DNA of 30,146 nt, from the NCBI GenBank assembly GCA_036005125.1, contig DASYQV010000268.1, forward strand, positions 1 through 30,146. Direction: 5' to 3'. A program made the translations under genes and the position numbers. Below the pieces are notes generated by a model, which saw only the letters and a program-made list of their open reading frames with translations, had not been told where the DNA came from and ran no database searches. This DNA is from DASYQV01 sp036005125. GTDB taxonomy: Bacteria; Acidobacteriota; Vicinamibacteria; Vicinamibacterales; UBA2999. Positions within the stretch are counted from its first letter, which is position 1, and each line of letters starts with the position of its first letter. Shown one piece after another: positions 15,146-24,159 of the stretch.

Positions 15146-15967
15146 CTTGCTTCTTCGCTGCACGATGAACCGATCCGTGTCCTTCCGACGGCGGGTCTTG
15201 AAGCCCTTGGTGGGCTGTCCCCATGGCGTCACGGGATGCCGGCCGCCGGAGGTCTTGCCCTCACCGCCGCCGAGTGGATGGTCCACCGGGTTCATTGCCA
15301 CGCCGCGTACATGCGGCCGCTTGCCCAGCCATCGGCTCCGCCCCGCTTTGCCGATCGAGACGTTCTCGTGATCGAGGTTGCCGACCTGGCCGATGGTCGC
15401 CATGCACTCGACGAGGATCTTGCGGATCTCGCCCGACGGCAGCTTCACCGACGCGTAGTCACCCTCGCGCGCGACGAGCTGTACCGAGGACCCGGCGCTG
15501 CGCGCGAGCTGGCCGCCTTTGCCGGGCCGCAGTTCCACGTTGTGGATCTGCGTGCCGAGCGGGATGCTCTTGAGCGGCATCGCGTTTCCCGGCAGGATGT
15601 CGACGTTGTCGCCGGCCACGATCGTGTCGCCCACCTTGAGGCCGAGCGGCTGCAGGATGTAGCGCTTCTCGCCGTCCGCGTACGTCACGAGCGCGATCCG
15701 CGCCGAGCGATTCGGGTCGTACTCGATCGTCGAAATCTTTCCCGGGATGTTCTTCTTGTCCCGCTTGAAGTCGATGATGCGGTACAGCCGCTTGTGACCG
15801 CCGCCGCGCCACCAGGAGGTCAGTTCTCCCCGGTTGTTGCGCCCGCCCGAGCGATGCAGCGTCTCGGTCAGCGGGCGATGCGGCTCCGACGTCGTGATCT
15901 CGTCGAACGTCTGAACCGTCTGGAACCTCCGGCCGGACGAAGTGGGCTTGTATGTGCGAATCGGCAT
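15143..15967 (-). CDS. rplB: 50S ribosomal protein L2
   Basis: L2 is needed for subunit association and peptidyl transfer. The 274 residues include GRNNRGELTSWWRGGGHKRL, the central RNA-binding SAGSSVQLVAREGDYASVKL, and the C-terminal GVAMNPVDHPLGGGEGKTSG with the conserved histidine. AAGGA lies 8 nt before the start and adjoins the GCCTAC edge of the next array. Confidence 0.98.
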   Translation of the reverse strand: MPIRTYKPTSSGRRFQTVQTFDEITTSEPHRPLTETLHRSGGRNNRGELTSWWRGGGHKRLYRIIDFKRDKKNIPGKISTIEYDPNRSARIALVTYADGEKRYILQPLGLKVGDTIVAGDNVDILPGNAMPLKSIPLGTQIHNVELRPGKGGQLARSAGSSVQLVAREGDYASVKLPSGEIRKILVECMATIGQVGNLDHENVSIGKAGRSRWLGKRPHVRGVAMNPVDHPLGGGEGKTSGGRHPVTPWGQPTKGFKTRRRKDTDRFIVQRRSK

Positions 15968-15981
15968 CTCTGTGATCCTTG

Positions 15982-16082
15982 TAGGCCTCAGGAATCAGGC
16001 CTCAGGCCTCAGGGCTGTCTCAGGCATCGGGCCGGCCTCAGCCTGAGGCCTCCTGATCCCTGAGGCCTGAGCCCTGAGGCCT
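15982..16082. repeat. Heptamer array, GGCCTCA family, inverted arms (rplW/rplB spacer)
   Basis: The left arm is GGCCTCAGGAATCAGGCCTC and repeats. The core AGGGCTGTCTCAGGC lies at about 16012-16026. The right arm is CTGAGGCCTCCTGATCCCTG and repeats. The rplB-proximal edge reads GCCTACAAGGATC on the transcript. Confidence 0.92.
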
Positions 16083-16086
16083 GTTT

Positions 16087-16377
16087 TTACGCCCCCTGCA
16101 GGAACTCGGGCATCTTCTCGCCTTCCCGGAGCTTCACATAGGCCTTCTTCCAGTCCGAGCGGCGCCCGGCAAAGCGACCCTGGCGCTTGATCTTTCCGTG
16201 ATTGATCGACGTGCGAACGCTCTCGACCTTCGACCCGAGCAGATGCTCGACGGCGCGCCGGATGTCGACCTTGTTCGCGTCCGCGGCGACCCGGAAGACC
16301 AGCGTCCGGTCGTCCTCGCGAATCACGGTGGTCTTCTCGGTGATGACCGGGCGATGAAGTACGTCGGTGAGTTTCAT
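16087..16377 (-). CDS. rplW: 50S ribosomal protein L23
   Basis: L23 lies at the tunnel exit and docks trigger factor and SRP. Markers are LHRPVITEKTTV, VFRVAADANKVDIRRAVEHL, and the loop with KIKRQGRFAGRRSDWKKAYV. It has 96 residues. GGAAG about 9 nt before the ATG comes from the last unit of the 34-bp repeat array. Confidence 0.97.
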   Translation of the reverse strand: MKLTDVLHRPVITEKTTVIREDDRTLVFRVAADANKVDIRRAVEHLLGSKVESVRTSINHGKIKRQGRFAGRRSDWKKAYVKLREGEKMPEFLQGA

Positions 16378-16382
16378 AACGC

Positions 16383-16586
16383 TGTCTTCCGGAACGGCTT
16401 AACGCCGTTCCTTATCCGTCTTCCGGACCGGCGTAACGCCGTTCCTTATCCGTCTTCCGGACCGGCTTAACGCCGTTCCTTATCCGTCTTCCGGACCGGC
16501 GTCACGCCGTTCCTTATCCGTCTTCCGGACCGGCGTCACGCCGTTCCTTATCCGTCTTCCGGACCGGCGTCACGCCGTTCCTTATC
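16383..16586. repeat. Six tandem 34-bp units (rplD/rplW spacer)
   Basis: Units begin at 16383 (diverged), 16417, 16451, 16485, 16519 and 16553. Each has CGTCTTCCGGACCGGC, then GTAACGCCG, GTCACGCCG or TTAACGCCG, then TTCCTTATC. Each unit contains an internal GGCGT/ACGCC stem on the transcript. The rplD stop TAA (16582-16584) is part of the last unit, and the rplW ribosome-binding site comes from the first. This array is unrelated in sequence to the heptamers. Confidence 0.97.
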
Positions 16587-17202
16587 CCAGAGCCTCCTGG
16601 AGCTTCTCCAGCGCCGCGCGGGTCATCACCACGCGTCGCGTGTTGACGACGTCCCGCGCGCTGACGCGGTTGCTCGCGAGCAGCCGCACGCCGGCGATGT
16701 TCCGCACCGAGAGCGCGAGCTTGTCCTCGGGCTTCACGTCGACGAGCAGCACCTTGCCGTCCACACCGAGCCGCTTCAGCATCTCGGCCGCGGTCTTCGT
16801 CTTGATATCGGCGACGCTCAGCGCGTCGACGACGACCACCACGCCATCGCGCAGCTTCTGCGTGAGCGCCGCGCGCAGCGCGCCCTTCTCTACCTTCTTC
16901 GGCAACTGGTATTCGTAGCTGCGCGGCTGCGGCCCGAAGACGATGCCACCCTTGCGCCAGAGCGGGTTCCGGATCTCGCCCACGCGCGCGCGGCCGGTGC
17001 CCTTCTGACGCCACGGCTTCTTGCCGCTGCCGCTCACGAGCGCGCGGTTCTTCGTCGCGTGCGTTCCACGCCGATCGGCCGCGTTGGCCCGGACCACTGA
17101 TTCGTGAATCAGGTCGACCTTCACGCGGCCGCCGAATACCTCGTCGCGCAAATCGAGCGACCCGACCTTCTCGTTCTGCTGGTTGACGATGTCCACCGTC
17201 AT
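16582..17202 (-). CDS. rplD: 50S ribosomal protein L4
   Basis: L4 reaches into the peptide tunnel with its long loop (HATKNRALVSGSGKKPWRQK, GTGRARVGEIRNPLWRKGG). In E. coli it also represses the S10 operon. The protein has 206 residues from ATG 17202. The upstream GTG at 17208 and an ATG at 17292 give no better N-terminus. GGGGAC lies about 9 nt upstream. The TAA stop is supplied by a 34-bp repeat unit. Confidence 0.97.
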   Translation of the reverse strand: MTVDIVNQQNEKVGSLDLRDEVFGGRVKVDLIHESVVRANAADRRGTHATKNRALVSGSGKKPWRQKGTGRARVGEIRNPLWRKGGIVFGPQPRSYEYQLPKKVEKGALRAALTQKLRDGVVVVVDALSVADIKTKTAAEMLKRLGVDGKVLLVDVKPEDKLALSVRNIAGVRLLASNRVSARDVVNTRRVVMTRAALEKLQEALG

Positions 17203-17213
17203 GAGCACGTCCC

Positions 17214-17245
17214 CAATCGCGAATCGCGAATCACGAATCACGAAT
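17214..17245. repeat. Heptamer array, AATCGCG/AATCACG family, single arm (rplC/rplD spacer)
   Basis: Four units (AATCGCG twice, AATCACG twice) fill most of the 46-bp spacer. There is no inverted arm. Confidence 0.88.
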
Positions 17246-17248
17246 GCT

Positions 17249-17932
17249 TTACTTCTTGCCCTTCTTCTTCGTGGGCTCCACCTGCGCCACACGCACCGGC
17301 TTGGCCGCTATCGCCTTCCGAACGACGACGTAGCCGCCAGGCCCGCCGGGAACCGCGCCATTCAGCAACAGCAGATTGTTCTCCGCGTCAACACGCAACA
17401 CCTTGAGATTGCGAACCGTGACGCGGTCGTGCCCCATGTGCCCGCCCATGCGCATGCCCTTGACGACGCGGGACGGAAACGAAGAGGCGCCAATCGATCC
17501 GGGCGCGCGGTGGAACATCGAGCCGTGTGTCGCGCGACCGCCGCGGAAGTGGTGCCGCCTGACGACACCCTGGAACCCCTTGCCGCGGCTGGTGGCAATG
17601 ACGTCGACGCGGTCGCCGTCGGCGAAGATCGAGACGTTCACCTGGTCGCCCGGCTTTGCGGCCTCGCCGCCGGGCTTCAGCTTGACCTCGCGCCGCACCC
17701 GCGTCGGCGGTACGCCCGCCTTCTTGAAATGACCGGTCGTCGGCTTGTTCTCGCGCGTGGGCCTGTCGTCGACGAACCCGAGCTGCACGGCTTCATACCC
17801 GTCGTTCTCGACGGTCTTGGCCTGGACGACGACACAGGGACCGGCCCTGAGCACCGTCGCGGGGTGGACCGTGCCGTCCGTCGTGAACAGCTGCGTCATG
17901 CCGACTTTTCTGCCGATGATGCCTGTCACCAT
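17249..17932 (-). CDS. rplC: 50S ribosomal protein L3
   Basis: L3 starts large-subunit assembly and reaches toward the peptidyl transferase centre. IIGRKVGMTQLFTTDGTVHP, VDVIATSRGKGFQGVVRRHH and RVVKGMRMGGHMGHDRVTVR, which includes the site of glutamine methylation in E. coli, are conserved. It has 227 residues with a Lys-rich end. AGGA lies 6 nt before the start. Confidence 0.98.
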   Translation of the reverse strand: MVTGIIGRKVGMTQLFTTDGTVHPATVLRAGPCVVVQAKTVENDGYEAVQLGFVDDRPTRENKPTTGHFKKAGVPPTRVRREVKLKPGGEAAKPGDQVNVSIFADGDRVDVIATSRGKGFQGVVRRHHFRGGRATHGSMFHRAPGSIGASSFPSRVVKGMRMGGHMGHDRVTVRNLKVLRVDAENNLLLLNGAVPGGPGGYVVVRKAIAAKPVRVAQVEPTKKKGKK

Positions 17933-17945
17933 ACTGAATCCTGTC

Positions 17946-18035
17946 AGGCCTCAGGAATCAGGCCTCGGGGATCAGGAGGCCTCAGGCTGGTGCCTTAGAA
18001 AGCCCTGATCCCTGAGGCCTGATCCCTGATGCCTA
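17946..18035. repeat. Heptamer array, GGCCTCA family, inverted arms (rpsJ/rplC spacer)
   Basis: The left arm is GGCCTCAGGAATCAGGCCTC. The right arm is CCTGATCCCTGAGGCCTGAT. The core is a degraded inverted copy, GCCTTAGAAAGCCCTG. On the transcript the array begins with the rpsJ stop: TAGGCATCAGGGATCAGG. Confidence 0.92.
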
Positions 18036-18368
18036 CTTACCGTGCTCCTTCCCGAACGCCTTGATTTCCACATCCACGCCGGCCGGCAGATCGAGCTTCA
18101 TCAGCGCGTCGACCGTCTGCGGCGTCGGCTCGAAGATGTCGATCAGCCGTTTGTGCGTCCGAATCTCGAACTGCTCGCGTGACTTCTTGTCCACGTGCGG
18201 CGAGCGGAGCACCGTCCACTTGTTGATGGCCGTCGGCAGCGGAATCGGTCCCGCCAGCCGGGCACCCGTCCGCTTGGCGGTCTCGACGATCTCGCCGGTC
18301 GACTGATCGAGAATCCGCGAATCGTAGGCTTTCAGCCGGATGCGGATCTTGTCCGAAAACATCGCCAT
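18033..18368 (-). CDS. rpsJ: 30S ribosomal protein S10
   Basis: S10 is a head protein and also acts as NusE in antitermination. IRIRLKAYDSRILDQST, GPIPLPTAINKWTVLRSPHV and RTHKRLIDIFEPTPQTVDAL are conserved. It has 111 residues from ATG 18368, with AAGG 9 nt upstream. ATG 18362 would also be acceptable. The stop TAG is the first triplet of the repeat array that follows. Confidence 0.97.
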   Translation of the reverse strand: MAMFSDKIRIRLKAYDSRILDQSTGEIVETAKRTGARLAGPIPLPTAINKWTVLRSPHVDKKSREQFEIRTHKRLIDIFEPTPQTVDALMKLDLPAGVDVEIKAFGKEHGK

Positions 18369-18381
18369 AAACTGAACCTTG

Positions 18382-18462
18382 TAGGCCTCAGGGATCGGGC
18401 CTCAGGAATCAGGAGGCCTCAGGCTGAGGCCTGAGACAGCCCTGAGGCCTGATCCCTGATGC

Positions 18463-18465
<3 letters not shown>
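18382..18465. repeat. Heptamer array, GGCCTCA family, inverted arms (tuf/rpsJ spacer)
   Basis: Left units are GGCCTCAGGGATCGGGCCTC. Right units are CCTGAGGCCTGATCCCTGAT. The inverted core GCCTGAGACAGCCCTG lies at about 18429-18444. The ends on the transcript are TAGGCATCAGG (tuf stop) and GGCCTACAAGG (rpsJ ribosome-binding site). Confidence 0.92.
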
Positions 18466-19662
<1,197 letters not shown>

Positions 19663-19684
19663 CGAAGTGCGTCTCCGTCTGAGA

Positions 19685-19742
19685 AGGCCTCAGGGATCAG
19701 GCCCCAGGCCTCAGGGCTGTCTCAGGCCTCAGCCCAGGCCTA
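19685..19742. repeat. Heptamer array, GGCCTCA family (fusA/tuf spacer)
   Basis: Units GGCCTCAGGGATCAGGCCCC precede the core AGGGCTGTCTCAGGC at about 19711. Only a short partner arm remains (TCAGCCCAGGCC). The fusA stop TAG opens the array as TAGGCCTGGGC. Confidence 0.88.
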
Positions 19743-21848
19743 TTTCGTCCCCTGTATACGCGCGACGACCTCTTCGCTCACGTTCTGCGGCGCCTGCTCG
19801 TAGCGGTCGAAGTGCATCGAGTAGGTGGCGCGGCCCTGCGTGCGCGAGCGCAGGTCGGTCGCGTAGCCGAACATCTCCGAGAGCGGCACGCGCGCGTTGA
19901 TGATCTGCGTGCCGCCGCGGTCTTCCTGCGACTGGATGCGGCCCCGGCGGCTGGCCAGGTCGCCCATCACGTCGCCCATGTAGTCCTTCGGGACCACGAC
20001 CTCGACGCGCATGACCGGCTCGAGGAGCACGGGCTTGGCTCTCTTCGCCGCGTCCTGGAACGCCATGGAGCCGGCAATCTTGAACGCCATCTCGGACGAG
20101 TCCACGTCGTGGAACGACCCGTCGTACAGCTCGATCTTCACGTCGTCGATCGGGTAGCCGGCCAGGACGCCGCGCGTGAGCGCTTCCTTGATGCCCTCGT
20201 CGATCGGCTTGATGAATTCCTTCGGAATCGTGCCGCCGACGATCTCGTTCTCGAATACGTAGCCTGTGCCGGGCTCGCCCGGGAACAGATGGATCTTCGC
20301 GTGACCGTACTGACCACGGCCGCCGGTCTGACGGATGTAGCGCCCCTCGCCGTCGGCCGGACGCGTGAGCGTTTCCTTGTAGGCGACCTGCGGCTTGCCG
20401 ACGCTCGCCTCGACGCTGAACTCGCGCTTCAGCCGATCCACGATGATTTCGAGGTGCAGCTCGCCCATGCCGTTGATGACGACCTGCCCGGTCTGCTCGT
20501 CCGTCTTGACGCGGAACGTCGGGTCCTCGCCCATCAGCTTCGCGAGACCCTGACCGAGCTTCTCGTGGTCGCCCTTGGTCTTCGGCTCGATGGCGAGCGA
20601 GATGACCGGCTCGGGGAAGTCCATCGACTCGAGCACGACCGGCTTCTTCTCGTCGCAGATCGTGTCGCCCGTGCTGACCTGCTTCAGGCCGACCGCTGCG
20701 GCGATGTCGCCCGCGTAGACCTCCTTGATCTCCTCACGCTTGTTGGCGTGCATCTTCAGGAGGCGGCCGACGCGCTCGGTGCGCTGTTTGGTCGAGTTGT
20801 AGACCGAGGAGCCCGACGCGAGCACACCCGAATAGACGCGGATGAACGTGAGCTGGCCGACGAACGGGTCCGTCATGATCTTGAAGACCAGCGCGGCAAA
20901 CGGTGCGTCATCCGACGCCGGGCGCTCGATGAGCGTCTCGACCTTGGCGTTGGGATCCAGGCCGGTGATCGGCGGCACGTCGAGCGGCGAGGGCAGATAA
21001 TCGACCACCGCGTCGAGCAGTGGCTGCACACCCTTGTTCTTGAAGGCGGAACCGCAGATGACGACGACGAACGGCGCACTCTCCTGGCGCACCGACCTGA
21101 CGACGCGGTTGCGCAGCGCGGCCTTGATCTCCGACTCGGTGATCTCCTCGCCGCCCAGGTACTTTTCGAGCAGCTTGTCGTCGTGCTCGCTGACCTTCTC
21201 GATCAGCTTCTCGCGGTAGGTCTGCGCCTCGGCGAGCATGTTGGCCGGGATGTCCGAGACGACGTAGTCGGCGCCCATCGTCTCGTCCTTGTAGGTGATC
21301 GCCTTCATCTTCACGAGGTCGACCACCCCGACGAACTTGTCCTCGCTGCCGATCGGCAACTGAATCGCGACGGGGTTCCCCTGGAGCTTCGTCTCGATCT
21401 GCTCGAGCGTCCGCGTGAAGTCGGCGCCGACGCGGTCCATCTTGTTGACGAAGCAGATGCGCGGCACCCGGTACTTGTCCGCCTGGCGCCAGACGGTCTC
21501 CGACTGGGGCTCCACGCCGGAGACCGCGTCGAACACGGCGCACGCGCCGTCGAGCACGCGCAGCGAGCGCTCGACCTCGGCGGTGAAGTCGACGTGCCCG
21601 GGCGTGTCGATGATGTTGATGCGGTGCTCGCGCCAGAAGCAGGTCGTCGCGGCCGACGTGATCGTGATGCCGCGCTCCTGTTCCTGCTCCATCCAGTCCA
21701 TGACGGCGGTGCCCTCATGGACTTCGCCGATCTTGTACGTGATGCCCGTATAGAAGAGGATCCGCTCGGTCGTGGTCGTCTTCCCGGCATCGATGTGCGC
21801 CATGATGCCGATGTTCCGGGTTCGATTGAGCGGTAGTTGCCGAGGCAT
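19740..21848 (-). CDS. fusA: Elongation factor G
   Basis: EF-G drives translocation and ribosome recycling with GTP. The G domain has AHIDAGKTTTTER (17-29), the switch I motif EQERGITITSAATT, DTPGHVDF and NKMDR. The domain IV region has GGRGQYGH (about 506-513), and the C-terminus has GYATDLRSRTQGRATYSMHF. The length of 702 residues is standard, and nothing suggests the mitochondrial or spdEF-G type. AGG lies 9 nt before the start. The gene order rpsL-rpsG-fusA-tuf is standard. Confidence 0.98.
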   Translation of the reverse strand: MPRQLPLNRTRNIGIMAHIDAGKTTTTERILFYTGITYKIGEVHEGTAVMDWMEQEQERGITITSAATTCFWREHRINIIDTPGHVDFTAEVERSLRVLDGACAVFDAVSGVEPQSETVWRQADKYRVPRICFVNKMDRVGADFTRTLEQIETKLQGNPVAIQLPIGSEDKFVGVVDLVKMKAITYKDETMGADYVVSDIPANMLAEAQTYREKLIEKVSEHDDKLLEKYLGGEEITESEIKAALRNRVVRSVRQESAPFVVVICGSAFKNKGVQPLLDAVVDYLPSPLDVPPITGLDPNAKVETLIERPASDDAPFAALVFKIMTDPFVGQLTFIRVYSGVLASGSSVYNSTKQRTERVGRLLKMHANKREEIKEVYAGDIAAAVGLKQVSTGDTICDEKKPVVLESMDFPEPVISLAIEPKTKGDHEKLGQGLAKLMGEDPTFRVKTDEQTGQVVINGMGELHLEIIVDRLKREFSVEASVGKPQVAYKETLTRPADGEGRYIRQTGGRGQYGHAKIHLFPGEPGTGYVFENEIVGGTIPKEFIKPIDEGIKEALTRGVLAGYPIDDVKIELYDGSFHDVDSSEMAFKIAGSMAFQDAAKRAKPVLLEPVMRVEVVVPKDYMGDVMGDLASRRGRIQSQEDRGGTQIINARVPLSEMFGYATDLRSRTQGRATYSMHFDRYEQAPQNVSEEVVARIQGTK

Positions 21849-21885
21849 TGCTTTAACCTGTCTTCGTGCTTCCGGCGTTTAACTA

Positions 21886-21953
21886 TTCATGATTCATGAT
21901 TCATGATTCATGATTCGAGGTCCGCAAAATCAAGAATCAAGAATCAAGAATTC
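21886..21953. repeat. Heptamer array, TTCATGA/AATCAAG family, inverted arms (rpsG/fusA spacer)
   Basis: The left arm has about four TTCATGA units. The right arm has three AATCAAG units. The loop is short (GAGGTCCGCAA). The arms differ (ATG against AAG), so pairing would contain regular mismatches. Confidence 0.9.
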
Positions 21954-21959
21954 TTATAT

Positions 21960-22433
21960 CTACCACCGATAGTGCGCGAACGCCTTGTTCGCTTCGGCCA
22001 TCCGGTGCGTGTCTTCGCGCTTCTTCACGGCGCCCCCGCGCAGGTTCGACGCGTCGAGCAGCTCGTTGGCGAGCCTTTCCTGCATGGTCTTGCCGTCGCC
22101 CCGCTGGCGCGCGTAGCCGACCAGCCACCGGATGCTGAGCGAAAGCCGCCGATTCGGGTTGACCTCGATTGGCACCTGATAGTTCGAGCCGCCGACGCGC
22201 CGCGACTTCACCTCGAGGCTCGGCTTCACGTTGTCGAGCGCCTTCTTGAACACTTTCAAGGGGTCGTCGCCGGTGCGGTCGCGAATGATGGCGAAGCTCT
22301 GATAGAGGATCCGCTCCGCGGTGCTGCGCTTGCCGTCGCGCATGACCGTGTTGATGAACTTGCTCACCAGGGAACTGTTGTAGAGCGGATCGGCCGCCAG
22401 TTCGCGCTTGGGGATTTCTCGTCTGCGAGGCAT
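21960..22433 (-). CDS. rpsG: 30S ribosomal protein S7
   Basis: S7 nucleates assembly of the head and represses the str operon in E. coli. MPRRREIPKRELAADPLYNS, SKFINTVMRDGKRSTAERIL and the end MAEANKAFAHYRW are typical, at 157 residues. The start at 22433 has GAGG 8 nt upstream and is 10 bp after the rpsL stop. A longer frame from 22643 is an artefact. Confidence 0.98.
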   Translation of the reverse strand: MPRRREIPKRELAADPLYNSSLVSKFINTVMRDGKRSTAERILYQSFAIIRDRTGDDPLKVFKKALDNVKPSLEVKSRRVGGSNYQVPIEVNPNRRLSLSIRWLVGYARQRGDGKTMQERLANELLDASNLRGGAVKKREDTHRMAEANKAFAHYRW

Positions 22434-22443
22434 ATCGATTCCT

Positions 22444-22818
22444 CTACTGCTTCGGTCTCTTCGCGCCGTACTTGGAGCGCCCCTGCTTCCGGCCCTGCAC
22501 GCCAACCGCGTCGAGCGTCCCGCGAACGACGTGATAGCGGACGCCGGGCAGGTCCTTGACACGGCCGCCGCGGATGAGCACCAGCGAGTGTTCCTGCAGG
22601 TTGTGCCCCACGCCGGGAATGTAGGTGGTGACCTCAATCCCATTCGTCAGCCGGACGCGTGCGACCTTCCGAAGCGCCGAGTTCGGCTTCTTCGGCGTCT
22701 GAGTGAAGACGCGCACGCAGACGCCACGCTTCTGCGGGCTTTCCTGCAGCGCGGGACTCTTGGTCTTGGTGACGATCTTCTCGCGTCCCTGACGGACGAG
22801 CTGACTGATAGTCGGCAT
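22444..22818 (-). CDS. rpsL: 30S ribosomal protein S12
   Basis: S12 monitors codon-anticodon pairing in the decoding centre. TPKKPNSALRKVARVRLTNG carries Lys43, and GGRVKDLPGVRYH carries Lys88, both in the streptomycin-sensitive form. It has 124 residues. No clear ribosome-binding site precedes the ATG (GCCTGCTGAATTCACC). It is the first gene of the cluster, with its promoter expected in the 23.2 kb region. Confidence 0.98.
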   Translation of the reverse strand: MPTISQLVRQGREKIVTKTKSPALQESPQKRGVCVRVFTQTPKKPNSALRKVARVRLTNGIEVTTYIPGVGHNLQEHSLVLIRGGRVKDLPGVRYHVVRGTLDAVGVQGRKQGRSKYGAKRPKQ

Positions 22819-22834
22819 GGTGAATTCAGCAGGC

Positions 22835-22925
22835 TTCAGGGATCAGGCATCAGGCATCAGGGCTGTCTCAGGCCTCAGGGCGGTTGAAGCTGAGACGGCG
22901 CTGATGCCCGAGGCCTGATCCAGTG
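22835..22925. repeat. Heptamer array, GGCATCA/GGCCTCA family, inverted arms (rpsL leader)
   Basis: The left arm is GGCATCA, GGCATCA, GGGCTGTCTCAGGCCTCAGG. The right arm is GCTGAGACGGCGCTGATGCC and GAGGCCTGATCC. It ends about 16 bp upstream of the first gene, so the arrays are not limited to spacers between genes. Confidence 0.88.
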
Positions 22926-22939
22926 AGGCCTCCGATGTC

Positions 22940-22983
22940 GTTTCAGGCCTGAAGACCGGCACTGCCGGGCTGGCACCTGAAAC
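22940..22983. other. Inverted repeat in the str leader
   Basis: GTTTCAGG (22940-22947) pairs with CCTGAAAC (22976-22983). The loop contains a smaller GGCACTGCC-type palindrome. It would lie in the 5' untranslated region of the cluster if the proposed promoter is right. Confidence 0.6.
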
Positions 22984-22988
22984 TGATG

Positions 22989-23221
22989 ACCCTATCTATG
23001 TGATGCGCCAGGAAACCCGGCTCGGTGCAGGCTCGGATCTCTCCGAGGAATAGCCGCCACTTGACGCGTCATCAAGTGCGGCGTCTGCCAAGACGCGGCG
23101 CCCGCCAAATACCGGCCCGCGGTCTCCTTTCGGGCCTCTTCCCGTGCGGTTGCCCTTCGACGGGCTCAGGGCACCCCGAGCGTCAGTCGAGGGGTGGGAC
23201 TAGATAGGGTGTCCTAGTCCC
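22989..23221. repeat. Segment bounded by a 10-bp inverted repeat, packed with palindromes
   Basis: ACCCTATCTA (22989-22998) and TAGATAGGGT (23201-23210) are perfect inverted copies. Inside are CACTTGACGCGTCATCAAGTG (near 23051), GCGTCT/AGACGC (near 23080) and an imperfect CCCTTCGACGGGCTCAGGGC palindrome (23153-23195). The right boundary is framed by GGGACTAG (23196-23203) and CTAGTCCC (23214-23221). No coding sequence is recognisable here. Confidence 0.65.
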
Positions 23222-23235
23222 TGCATAACCCAGCG

Positions 23236-23265
23236 AATATAGCACGCGCGTTCAAGGCCGTGCAA
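23236..23265 (-). promoter_or_regulatory. Probable sigma-70-type promoter of the str end of the cluster
   Basis: On the minus strand TTGCAC is followed after 18 bp by TATATT, preceded by TG one base earlier (TGCTATATT, an extended -10). The start would be near 23229, about 410 nt before rpsL. The -35 match is partial and the -10 is good. No better pair was seen closer to rpsL. Confidence 0.5.
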
Positions 23266-24145
23266 TACGTCGGTCGGTGGCATTTTCGCCTTGGAATTCC
23301 TGATAAACCACGGCTGCGCCGCGCGCGTCTTGCGAACGGGCGGGCTGCCGAGGTGTCTGCGGGGTTTCCCGGTTGTCGCCACCATAATCGGTAATGCCCG
23401 GGCGCGCATACATCCAGCGTGTTCCGAGGCCGGAACCCCTTATGCGGTCCCGCCGTTCGTCGAGGCATGGGGCCGCGACACGAGCGCCGACCCACGGGAA
23501 GCCATCCAACGCGGTAAGACGGCCGCTGATGTTCAATACGACGGGAATCCTCCCGCCTCGTCGCCGTTCCCGTGAGATCGATTTCGTAATCCGCGCGCGT
23601 ATGACGTCGCAGGCTCACCAGGCTGGGGTGTGACGGCGTGTGTCTTGCCCAATTGCCTCCTTCAAACGCCGAGCCCGCCGAACGTCTTCCTGGAAAATTT
23701 CTCGGCGTCCTCGGCGCCCTCGGCGTTTCAGATCGTCTCTGCGTCCTCTTTTCGGACCCGTTCGCGGCACCGGGCGCGGGGAGCGGAGGTTCGCCGGGGA
23801 CGATTTCAAAGAGGGAGGAACTTCTGATGCAACCCTCGATCAACTGCAGATTTCTATCACCCGCGGTCGGGTTTCTGGCCGCGCTCAAGACCGTCCACTA
23901 GACCCGGAGCACTCCCGAACTTACTCGAGTCGATCAGGACAGGCCTTCTGAGCTGGGGCTTGGGCGCGGGGCTCGAGGCCGGATTCTCGAGTCCAAATCG
24001 AGATTCAGGCCCCGGGTCCCGCCCCCAAACGGAGCCTCAGCGACTCGGTGAACTGCCGAATAGGGGGACATGTGCTGCCTCCAGGTACGAAATCGGAATC
24101 TTTCGCGGATCGGGTGGGGTCGCGCCCAGATCCGTGTTTAGCCGT

Positions 24146-24151
24146 TACAAT
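24146..24151 (+). promoter_or_regulatory. Possible -10 element placing transcription start at the kinase ATG
   Basis: TACAAT is separated from the kinase ATG by exactly 8 bases, so initiation would fall within about 2 nt of the start codon and give a leaderless mRNA. No Shine-Dalgarno sequence is present (CTTCATCG precedes the ATG). A clear -35 box is not seen. Confidence 0.45.
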
Positions 24152-24159
24152 CTTCATCG

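Larger units (their letters stand above)
22930..24159. other. Long stretch without a recognisable gene
   Basis: The part to 23221 is palindromic leader DNA. The part from 23270 to 24130 has open frames up to 224 codons on the minus strand (23214-23888), but none has a convincing start, a recognisable family or low-complexity-free composition. At 23699-23750 there are 9-bp units TCGGCGTCC, TCGGCGCCC and CTCTGCGTC, similar to those in the rpoA-side spacers. Confidence 0.6.

Noticed and set aside
16383..16586. The 34-bp array as a CRISPR
   Set aside because: Units are directly adjacent with no unique spacers, vary in their middle, and share sequence with a stop codon and a ribosome-binding site. 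No cas gene is nearby.
19812..21836. Plus-strand open frame of 674 codons
   Set aside because: It is the antisense shadow of fusA in a GC-rich genome. It has no recognisable family, is strongly Arg/Asp/His-biased and has no ribosome-binding site.
23214..23888. Minus-strand open frame of 224 codons upstream of the str genes
   Set aside because: It reads through the proposed promoter and the 9-bp repeats, is Arg/Pro-rich and matches nothing I recognise. It is best left as non-coding.
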